DNA of 6,939 bases from an uncultured bacterium. Lineage in GTDB: Bacteria; Armatimonadota; UBA5829; DSUL01. Of the stretch, positions 1 through 5,663 are shown one piece after another. The notes beneath the pieces were generated by a model. That model was not told the origin of the DNA. It saw nothing but the letters and a program-made list of their open reading frames with translations, and ran no database searches. A program made the translations under genes and the position numbers. Location of the stretch: assembly GCA_937967775.1 (NCBI GenBank), contig CALCJH010000005.1, positions 1-6,939 on the forward strand, in the 5' to 3' direction. The stretch's first letter is position 1; every line of letters starts with the position of its first letter.

Positions 1-1
1 T

Positions 2-2158
2 TACCTGCGCTCCATTTTCAGCCGACAGAGGGGAATGGATGCCCTATGGTACCTTCCCCTGGCGCGCCTGGAGTTCCGGCGTCCGGTCATTTTCCCCAAG
101 CCCAGGGAGGTGACGGAGTGGAAAAAAGAGTATCGGGATGAATACTTCCGGCTCTGGGAGGAATTTGAGCGCGCCTGCGGGCCGCTGAAAGAGATCGCCG
201 ACCCGGCCCTCTTCCTGGAAGTCCTCCTGCAGCGGATGCTGGAGTTTACATGGTGTATTCCCTCTGCCTGGTATGGCGCGGTGCCGGACATCAGCCTCTA
301 TGACCACAGCCGGATGACGGCGGCACTGGCGGTCTGCCTGACCGTGGACGGCCGCAGCGGAGCGTGGTGCCGGACGGCCGGGGACGATGAAGAGGTGGCC
401 GTCCTGGTCGCCGGGGACATGGCCGGGATCCAGGATTTCATCTACACTCTCTCCTCCGCCGGAGCGGCCCGGACCTTGCGCGGACGGTCCTTCTACGTCC
501 AACTCCTGACGGAAGCCGTGGCCGACTTCGTCCTGCGCCGGTTGGGGCTCCCGCCGACCAACCTGATTTACGCCGGGGGCGGCAACTTCTACCTCCTGAC
601 GGGCGTCTCCCAGCAGGAGCGCCTGCAGGAAATCCACCGCGAGGTCGTCCAGCGGCTGGTCGTTGCCCATAAGGGGACGGTCCACCTGGCGCTGGCCTGG
701 ACCACTCTGAAGAAGGGGGAGTTTGACCGGAAGCGTTTCCCCGAAGCCTGGCGGCGGCTCCACGAGGACGGCTTGCTTCCGGCCAAATACCGACCGCTGG
801 CCGCCCTTCCGGAGGACGAACTCTTCGCCTGCGTCGGCGAGCCGCTGGGCGTGGGGGGAGACCGGGATACCAGTTGCAGTATCTGCGGGGCCGAACAACA
901 GAAAGGGGAACGCTTCCGGGTGGAGGAGGAACCGGGCGCCGAATCCATCCGCAAATGCGAACTCTGCGCCAGTTTTGAGGACCTGGGCCGGTCCCTGACC
1001 CACGCCACCCATTTCCTCTGGCTTCAGGCTCCCATCCCCCCGGCTCCTTCCATATCTTCTATCCCTCCCAAAGATACCTCCGCCCGCACCTGGCAGGCGG
1101 GTCTGGAGGCTTTTGGAGTACGGGTGGCCCTCGTAGATGCCCGTCAATTCCCGCAGAAGCCCGGCGTCCTGCCGAACCTGGAGGGGGTGACCCTGGTCCG
1201 GCTCAGCCGATTCCCGGGGACGGAGCAGGTAGACGAAACGCCCCTCCTGGCCGCGCTGCGCCCCATCCCCGTTGTGGGGACGGTGCGTCCTCTGGCCCAA
1301 CTGGTGCCCTCGGACTACCCGACGCTGGACCGGCTCGCCCGGCGCGCCCGGGGTATCCCCCGCTGGGGCGTGCTACGGATGGACGTGGACGACCTGGGGC
1401 GACTCTTTCAGGAGGACCTGACCCTCTCCCGCCTGGCGACGCTCTCCCTGAGTTTGCGGCTCTTCTTTGAGGGCTGGCTGCCCAACCTGGCGGGTCCGCA
1501 GGAGGAGGACCGCGACGACTTGCGCCCGCAACTGTATCTCCAGTACGCCGGAGGCGACGACCTCTTCCTGGTCGGCGCCTGGGACGCGCTGCCCCGCTTC
1601 GCCGAACGGGTTCGCCGTTCCTTTGCCGACTACGTGGCCCAGAACCCGCGCATCACCCTATCCGGCGGCATTAGCCTGGCCGACATCAAGTATCCCCTCT
1701 ATCAGGCCGCGCGCGATGCGCAGGACGCGGAGCAGGCGGCCAAAGGACTGCCCAGCAAAAACGCTGTCGCCTTCCTGGGCCAGGCGCTATCCTGGGAACT
1801 GTTTTCCGAGGCCCGGCAGCGCGCCGACATGCTGGCCGACTGGTGCGAGAACAGGGGCGCTCCCCGGGGCCTCCTCCAGAGCCTCCTGGAGATCGCCGCC
1901 GAATACGAGCGCAACCGAAAACAGAACCGGAAGGGGAGAAACCGCCTCCACTTTGGCCGGTGGATGTGGGTCTCCTTCTACCAGTTGACTCGGACCGCGG
2001 CCGGAGTCAAAGATAAAGAGGTGAAAGAGGGCATCATCGTCCTTCGGGACGAGTTGCTGACCTCGGCCACTCTGATCCAGACCATCGGCCTGGCTGCCCG
2101 CTGGGCCGAGTTGTTGACCCGCAAGAGGGAGGCCGGCAATGATGGGCGGGGAGAGTAG
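2..2158 (+). CDS. cas10: Cas10/Csm1, large subunit of the type III-A effector complex (5'-partial)
   Basis: Signature subunit of the Csm complex; on target RNA binding its palm domains convert ATP to cyclic oligoadenylate. The frame is open to the left edge and reads YLRSIFSRQRG before the ATG at 35. That matches the conserved Csm1 segment just after the HD domain (LxSIF followed by a WYLPL-like stretch), so Met35 is internal and the gene starts upstream. Numbering from that Met: SLYDHSRMTAA at 87-97; palm 1 begins at GDMAGIQDFIY (127-137) and carries GGGN (181-184), the usual degenerate site; a zinc ribbon has C281xxC284 and C308xxC311; palm 2 has RMDVDDLG (448-455) and an intact catalytic GGDD (506-509, bases 1550-1561). 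The helical C-terminal D4 domain covers roughly 585-707. The HD nuclease domain (normally about 100-120 residues) is not in the window, so ssDNase activity cannot be judged. The 3' end overlaps a small ORF. Identification is very secure. Confidence 0.97.
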   Translation, partial: YLRSIFSRQRGMDALWYLPLARLEFRRPVIFPKPREVTEWKKEYRDEYFRLWEEFERACGPLKEIADPALFLEVLLQRMLEFTWCIPSAWYGAVPDISLYDHSRMTAALAVCLTVDGRSGAWCRTAGDDEEVAVLVAGDMAGIQDFIYTLSSAGAARTLRGRSFYVQLLTEAVADFVLRRLGLPPTNLIYAGGGNFYLLTGVSQQERLQEIHREVVQRLVVAHKGTVHLALAWTTLKKGEFDRKRFPEAWRRLHEDGLLPAKYRPLAALPEDELFACVGEPLGVGGDRDTSCSICGAEQQKGERFRVEEEPGAESIRKCELCASFEDLGRSLTHATHFLWLQAPIPPAPSISSIPPKDTSARTWQAGLEAFGVRVALVDARQFPQKPGVLPNLEGVTLVRLSRFPGTEQVDETPLLAALRPIPVVGTVRPLAQLVPSDYPTLDRLARRARGIPRWGVLRMDVDDLGRLFQEDLTLSRLATLSLSLRLFFEGWLPNLAGPQEEDRDDLRPQLYLQYAGGDDLFLVGAWDALPRFAERVRRSFADYVAQNPRITLSGGISLADIKYPLYQAARDAQDAEQAAKGLPSKNAVAFLGQALSWELFSEARQRADMLADWCENRGAPRGLLQSLLEIAAEYERNRKQNRKGRNRLHFGRWMWVSFYQLTRTAAGVKDKEVKEGIIVLRDELLTSATLIQTIGLAARWAELLTRKREAGNDGRGE
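2128..2132 (+). promoter_or_regulatory. Shine-Dalgarno site for the small ORF inside the cas10 3' end
   Basis: GGAGG lies 6 nt before the ATG at 2139 and 9 nt before a second ATG at 2142. The stretch 2128-2145 (GGAGGCCGGCAATGATGG) differs at one base of 18 from the csm4 start region at 3542-3559. It lies within cas10 coding sequence (codons for KREAGND), so part of the match could be chance. Confidence 0.55.
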
Positions 2159-2276
2159 CAATTGGAAAGAGTATGCCCCCCTTGTGGAAGAACGTATTCG
2201 GCGTCGTGCAGAAGGCCCGACTCTGGAGAAAAAGCGGGAGCACTACGATATAGTTCGGTTACTTCAGAACCCTTGA
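2139..2276 (+). CDS. Small ORF between cas10 and csm2, unknown function (45 aa)
   Basis: I do not recognise this product. It starts MMGGESSNWKEYAPLVEERI, continues with RRRAEGPTLEKKREHYDIVR and ends LLQNP before TGA. It is highly charged (about 9 Lys/Arg against 8 Asp/Glu), has no Cys, no signal peptide and no membrane segment, and looks like one or two amphipathic helices. Start choice: GGAGG sits 6 nt before the first ATG (2139) or 9 nt before the second (2142), with the same double-ATG arrangement as csm4. It overlaps the end of cas10 by 20 nt, in keeping with the coupled style of this operon, and ends 40 nt before csm2. Against it: it is short, less GC-rich than its neighbours, and I know of no standard Csm gene at this position. 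It could be an accessory peptide, a leader peptide tuning csm2 translation, or the remnant of a longer gene. Confidence 0.5.
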   Translation: MMGGESSNWKEYAPLVEERIRRRAEGPTLEKKREHYDIVRLLQNP

Positions 2277-2316
2277 CCAGCAGTATCCTGATACAAATAC
2301 AAAAAAGGAGGTTAAA
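2277..2316 (+). promoter_or_regulatory. AT-rich leader with near-perfect Shine-Dalgarno site for csm2
   Basis: AAGGAGGT at 2305-2312 matches the 16S anti-Shine-Dalgarno core and sits 4 nt before the csm2 ATG at 2317. The preceding bases are A-rich (CAAATACAAAAAA) and probably unstructured. This is the most AT-rich stretch of the window and the strongest ribosome binding site in it, which fits the need for several copies of Csm2 per complex. I see no convincing promoter or terminator here. Confidence 0.75.
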
Positions 2317-2745
2317 ATGCACAGCCAGGTTTACTCCAGAGAACAGCAGACGGTTCCCATTCCCGACCGGTCGGTCATTGCGCGCATCATTGCCGAGGGA
2401 GACCCGGAGACGCTGGTGCAGTGGGCCGAAGACATCGGGAGGGCCATCGCCCGACAGGTAACCACCAGCCAGATTCGCAACATCTTCGGCACGGCCCGTC
2501 AGATTCAACTGCGCTGGCCCAATGACCCCGAAGGCGCCTACCGGGACGCCGTCCTCCTGCGTCCCAAACTGAGTTACTTCGCCAAACGGGAAGGACGGGC
2601 CATGGAGGACCTGCGCAAAGTCCTCACCCCGGCTCTGGAAATGGTCAGCCAGGGGCCGGAGGCAGAGCGGCAGGTCCGCTTCAATCGCTTTATGGACTTC
2701 TTTGAGGCCATCGTGGCCTTCCACAAAGCCTACGGCGGAAATTAG
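2317..2745 (+). CDS. csm2: Csm2, small (Cas11-type) subunit of the type III-A complex
   Basis: All-helical small subunit that forms the inner filament of the Csm complex, contacting the crRNA-target duplex and bridging Cas10 to Csm5. The 142 aa length is normal for the family. Conserved blocks: QVTTSQIRNIFG at 47-58, LLRPKLSYFAKR at 80-91, and a C-terminal block with FMDFFEAIVAFHKAYGG at 125-141, which is diagnostic of Csm2. The start at 2317 is fixed by AAGGAGGT 4 nt upstream; no upstream alternative is needed. The TAG stop (2743-2745) lies inside the csm3 Shine-Dalgarno site, so translation is probably coupled. The first 13 or so residues (MHSQVYSREQQTV) look like a variable, unstructured tail. 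No catalytic role is expected. Confidence 0.95.
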   Translation: MHSQVYSREQQTVPIPDRSVIARIIAEGDPETLVQWAEDIGRAIARQVTTSQIRNIFGTARQIQLRWPNDPEGAYRDAVLLRPKLSYFAKREGRAMEDLRKVLTPALEMVSQGPEAERQVRFNRFMDFFEAIVAFHKAYGGN

Positions 2746-2750
2746 GAGGT
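2744..2750 (+). promoter_or_regulatory. Shine-Dalgarno site for csm3, merged with the csm2 stop
   Basis: AGGAGGT shares bases with the csm2 TAG stop and lies 5 nt before the csm3 ATG at 2756. A ribosome ending csm2 stops directly over this site, which favours coupled re-initiation on csm3. Confidence 0.8.
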
Positions 2751-2755
2751 AACCC

Positions 2756-3541
2756 ATGACCGACGTGACGCTGATCGGACGTATCCTCATCACCGGACGA
2801 ATCCGCGCGGTGACCGGCCTGCACATCGGCGGCTCGCCCGGCGCCCTGGCCATCGGCAACGTGGATATGCCCGTCATCCGCGATCTGGTGACCGGGCGGC
2901 CCTACATCCCCGGCTCTTCTCTGAAGGGCAAGATGCGCTCCCTGGCCGAAAAGGTGACCGGCGCGCCGCAGAACCGTTCCATCGGCAGGGACGTGCGCAT
3001 CCACGTGGCCGAAAACCGGGACGAGTACGACCGCTATTGGGTCAACCCCCTCTTCGGCGTCCCCGGCGAGGTCAAGTTTGACGTCCCCGCGCCCACCCGC
3101 CTGATCGTCCGGGACGTGCCCCTGGACGAAGAAAGCGCCAAGCGGTTGCTTTCCGTCCGCACCGATATGCCCTACACCGAGGTCAAGTGGGAGGCCGCCA
3201 TTGACCGGGTGACCAGCGCGGCTACCCCCCGGCAGTTAGAGCGCGTCCCCGCCGATACTGTCTTCGCGCCGATGGAGATGGTCTTCAGCCTCTACCTGAC
3301 CGGGGACGTGGAACTCTTTGGCCATCTCCTCACCGCTATGCAACTGCTGGAAGACGACTACCTGGGCGGGCAGGGAAGCCGGGGGTCGGGCAAGGTCCGC
3401 TTTGAGGGACTGACGCTGACCGGCAAGAAGGGGGATACGTATGCGACCGTTGGCGAGAAGGGACCCTACGATAGCCTGGAGCACCTTCTGCAAGAGAAAG
3501 CGCAGATACTGAATTGGGTTCGCCAGTTCTTCCCTCTGTAA
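2756..3541 (+). CDS. csm3: Csm3, Cas7-type backbone subunit and target-RNA endonuclease
   Basis: Cas7-group RAMP protein that forms the crRNA-binding backbone and cuts target RNA at 6-nt intervals. At 261 aa it has the usual length. Visible motifs: TGLHIGGS (20-27) after the first strand; AIGNVDMPVIRD (32-43), in which Asp37 aligns with catalytic Asp33 of Streptococcus thermophilus Csm3; YIPGSSLKGKMRSL (50-63), the Cas7 signature; NPLFGVPGE (97-105); MPYTEVKWEAAIDRVTSAA (138-156); TPRQLERVPA (157-166); and the glycine-rich loop DYLGGQGSRGSGKVRF (201-216). With the Asp present, target RNA cleavage is expected to be intact. The ATG start is fixed by AGGAGGT 5 nt upstream, and the protein ends 11 nt before csm4. 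Nothing is missing or disrupted. Confidence 0.97.
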   Translation: MTDVTLIGRILITGRIRAVTGLHIGGSPGALAIGNVDMPVIRDLVTGRPYIPGSSLKGKMRSLAEKVTGAPQNRSIGRDVRIHVAENRDEYDRYWVNPLFGVPGEVKFDVPAPTRLIVRDVPLDEESAKRLLSVRTDMPYTEVKWEAAIDRVTSAATPRQLERVPADTVFAPMEMVFSLYLTGDVELFGHLLTAMQLLEDDYLGGQGSRGSGKVRFEGLTLTGKKGDTYATVGEKGPYDSLEHLLQEKAQILNWVRQFFPL

Positions 3542-3546
3542 GGAGG
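3541..3546 (+). promoter_or_regulatory. Shine-Dalgarno site for csm4
   Basis: AGGAGG, beginning on the last base of the csm3 stop, lies 6 nt before the ATG at 3553 and 9 nt before the ATG at 3556. It sets the csm4 start downstream of an in-frame ATG at 3514 that falls inside csm3. Confidence 0.75.
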
Positions 3547-3552
3547 CCGGCG

Positions 3553-4569
3553 ATGATGGTGGTTCACCTGAATCCGCGCGGCCCCTTTCACGTGGGGGAA
3601 CTGGGGGTGGGCCGGGAGGAGACGTTGCCCTACGTCCCCAGCGACACCCTCTACGCCGCCTTCGTCTACGCGTGGAGCGTCTCGGGGGACCCCGGCCCCT
3701 TTGTCTCCCCGCCTCTGCGCCTGACCTCGGCCTTCCCGCGCGTGGGGATGCTGCGCCTCTACCCGCGCCCTTTCGTGCGCATCCACGCCGCGCGGGAACG
3801 GCGCGAAGAACTGGGCAAGAAACTCCTCCGCTTCGGCTGGTGCTCCGAACGGATCTTTCTCCTGCTGCTGCAGGGGGCCGACGTGACCACTGTGGCCCAG
3901 CCGGAGAACTTCATCGGCGGGGTCTGGTTCCATCCGGAGGACATCCCTCACATCCCCTCGCCGCCCGACGGGGAGGAGAATTGGGCCCGGTTCTGGGCGG
4001 TCTCTCCCCCTGTGCCCCGCGTGGCCATTGACCGGGCCTCCAACACTCCCAATCTCTTCCACAGCGGGCGGCTGACCTTCGGACCGGAGTGCGGCCTCTG
4101 GTTCGGCGTGGAATTGGTCGCTCCCGATGGCCGCGCCCGTCTGGAGCGCGCGCTGAACCACCTGGCCGACGCGGGCCTGGGGGGCCTGCGCTCCACGGGC
4201 CACGGGGCCTTCACCTTCACATTCGGGGAGGCCATCCTCCCCGCTCCGCTCACACCCGCCCCGTACGCCGTGACCCTCTCCCGCTATCTCCCGGCCGACG
4301 CGGAGGAGGTCGCTATCGCTCTCCGATCCGGCGGGTCTGCCTACAGACTGGTCTGGGTGGGCGGCTGGTGTCAGGACGACGCCGGCCACCCCTGGCGGCG
4401 CAAACAGGTCCGTATGGTCTGCGAAGGGAGCGTCCTGCGCTGGGACGGCCGTCCCCTGGGCCGTATCGCCGACCTGAAGCCCGATGGGGTGGGGAGATTC
4501 GGCGACCGGCCTGTGCTGCGCTACGGCATGGCCTTCCCCGTGCCGGTCGCTCAGGAGGCGTTGCTATGA
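3553..4569 (+). CDS. csm4: Csm4, Cas5-type subunit that caps the crRNA 5' end
   Basis: Cas5-group RAMP subunit that holds the crRNA 5' handle and docks onto Cas10. With the start at 3553 it is 338 aa. Motifs: RGPFHVGELGVGREE (9-23) and PSDTLYAAFVYAW (29-41), a typical Csm4 N-terminus; RVAIDRASNTPNLF (156-169); the glycine-rich loop GLGGLRSTGHGAF (208-220); and the C-terminal RAMP part with LSRYLP (242-247), YRLVWVGGW (264-272) and WRRKQVRMVCEGS (281-293), the pattern seen at Csm4 C-termini. A longer in-frame ORF from 3514 would add 13 residues encoded within csm3 and lacks a ribosome binding site, so 3553 (or 3556) is preferred. The stop TGA overlaps the csm5 start as ATGA. Confidence 0.94.
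   Translation: MMVVHLNPRGPFHVGELGVGREETLPYVPSDTLYAAFVYAWSVSGDPGPFVSPPLRLTSAFPRVGMLRLYPRPFVRIHAARERREELGKKLLRFGWCSERIFLLLLQGADVTTVAQPENFIGGVWFHPEDIPHIPSPPDGEENWARFWAVSPPVPRVAIDRASNTPNLFHSGRLTFGPECGLWFGVELVAPDGRARLERALNHLADAGLGGLRSTGHGAFTFTFGEAILPAPLTPAPYAVTLSRYLPADAEEVAIALRSGGSAYRLVWVGGWCQDDAGHPWRRKQVRMVCEGSVLRWDGRPLGRIADLKPDGVGRFGDRPVLRYGMAFPVPVAQEALL
4553..4558 (+). promoter_or_regulatory. Shine-Dalgarno site for csm5
   Basis: AGGAGG inside the csm4 3' end lies 7 nt before the csm5 ATG at 4566. It rules out the much longer open frame that begins at 4089, whose extra residues are an Arg/Pro/Gly-rich shadow of csm4. Confidence 0.8.
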
Positions 4570-5663
4570 TATACCGCGTCACCGTCTCCCTGATTTCGCC
4601 GCTCCACATCGGCACCGGCCGGGTGCTTCTGCGCGATTACGACTTTAAGGTCGTCGGAAACCAGACCTGGGTCCTGAACCAGGATGCCATCCTGGCCGAT
4701 GCCTACGACCGCGCCGGCCCACGGGCCGAGGGAGCCTTCCTCACGCTTCCCCCCGGCCAGTTGGTCGGCGACCGTGAACTGCGCGAAGGCTCCCCCTTTG
4801 TCCGCTACGCTCTGGACGGCACGACGACCGTGGACCAGGTGCGGGAGCAGATTAAAGACGTCTACGGCCACCCCTACCTGCCCGGCTCTTCCCTCAAAGG
4901 TGCCCTGCGGACCGTCCTGATGAGTTATGCCCTCCGCTCCGGCTTCTGGAAGCCCGACCTGAGCGCGCTGAGCGACCGGCGGGAGTGGGCGGGGCAGCCG
5001 TGGGAGCGCGCCGTCTTCGGGCCGGACCCCAACCGGGACCTGATGCGGGCGCTGCGCATCGCCGATAGCGACCCGCTGCCCCTCTCCCCGTCGCCGCTCA
5101 TGCTCCTCAACGCCCAGGTCTTCACCGCCGACGGCAGACCCGGCTCCCCGATCGTCGTGGAAGCCCTCAAGCCGGATACCGTCTTCCACACCACTCTGAC
5201 GCTGGATGAGTTTCTCTTTTCGGACGCGGCACGCGCGCTCCGCTTCGCCAACCGGCGCGAGTGGCTGACCGACCTGGCCCGGATTTCCCGCGAGGTCTCC
5301 CGGGCCCGGATAGAACGGGAGCAGGAGTGGTATCGGAGTCATCCCTCCTTCCAAAAAGTCCTCTCTTTCTACCATCAACTGGCGCAGGCCCGCTTGGGCC
5401 CGAACGCCTTTCTCCTCCAGATCGGCTGGGGCGCCGGCTGGACGGCGAAGAGCGTTGGCTTCTGGCTCCCCAGAGCGGCCCAGGATACCCTCCGCCGGCG
5501 CTACAGATTGGGGAAGCCCCCCCGGGCCGGCCGGGATTGGCAACCGAACCCGGCCCGTCCCTTCCCCCGGAGCCGCCGCCTGCGCGCTCGCCGCTCCCAG
5601 AATCAGGTCCTCCCCGACTGGCCCCTGGGATGGGTCCTGGTAGAGATGGAGGAAGTCCGATGA
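4566..5663 (+). CDS. csm5: Csm5, Cas7-like subunit at the crRNA 3' end of the complex
   Basis: RAMP subunit that sits at the 3' end of the crRNA, caps the Csm3 filament and, in studied systems, takes part in crRNA maturation through host nucleases. Length is 365 aa, normal for the family. Motifs: VTVSLISPLHIGTGRVLLRD (5-24), the usual Csm5 N-terminus; HPYLPGSSLKGALRTVLMSY (102-121), the Cas7-type signature; the glycine-rich LLQIGWGAGWTAKSVG (283-298); and the C-terminal PRSRRL (334-339) and PLGWVLVEME (353-362) elements that close most Csm5 proteins. Residues 310-343 are unusually basic, with 13 Arg and 1 Lys in 34. The start overlaps the csm4 stop (ATGA, 4566-4569), and the stop overlaps the next ATG (5660-5663), indicating translational coupling on both sides. 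Confidence 0.95.
   Translation: MIYRVTVSLISPLHIGTGRVLLRDYDFKVVGNQTWVLNQDAILADAYDRAGPRAEGAFLTLPPGQLVGDRELREGSPFVRYALDGTTTVDQVREQIKDVYGHPYLPGSSLKGALRTVLMSYALRSGFWKPDLSALSDRREWAGQPWERAVFGPDPNRDLMRALRIADSDPLPLSPSPLMLLNAQVFTADGRPGSPIVVEALKPDTVFHTTLTLDEFLFSDAARALRFANRREWLTDLARISREVSRARIEREQEWYRSHPSFQKVLSFYHQLAQARLGPNAFLLQIGWGAGWTAKSVGFWLPRAAQDTLRRRYRLGKPPRAGRDWQPNPARPFPRSRRLRARRSQNQVLPDWPLGWVLVEMEEVR
5648..5652 (+). promoter_or_regulatory. Shine-Dalgarno site for the csx1-type gene
   Basis: GGAGG in the csm5 3' end lies 7 nt before the ATG at 5660. It supports a start at the ATGA overlap and not further upstream in the open frame that extends back to 5261. Confidence 0.75.

Noticed and set aside
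44..1300. Long antisense open frame (418 codons) opposite cas10, and similar antisense frames at 1978-2877, 3466-4389, 4551-5543 and 5603-6517
   Set aside because: They lie opposite well-identified genes, have no recognisable domains, and are the expected mirror of GC-rich codon use.
2283..2294. Inverted repeat GTATC-CT-GATAC before csm2
   Set aside because: The arms are 5 bp with a 2-nt centre, too short for a hairpin and weak as an operator; it is likely chance in AT-rich sequence.
2273..2300. Possible internal promoter: TTGACC (2273-2278) followed by AT-rich sequence
   Set aside because: No acceptable -10 box lies at 16-18 nt spacing; the best one (TACAAA at 2292) is only 13 nt away and would leave almost no leader before csm2.
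2162..2461. 99-codon frame starting at TTG across the cas10-csm2 gap
   Set aside because: It overlaps csm2 by about 145 nt, has no good ribosome binding site, and its composition (Cys/Ser/Arg-rich) is shadow-like.
4089..4565. In-frame upstream extension of csm5
   Set aside because: The added residues are Arg/Pro/Gly-rich, overlap csm4 entirely, and the Csm5 N-terminal motif and ribosome binding site fix the start at 4566.
5261..5659. In-frame upstream extension of the csx1-type gene
   Set aside because: It is a Pro/Gly/Arg-rich shadow of csm5; the CARF domain begins right after the ATG at 5660, which has a ribosome binding site.
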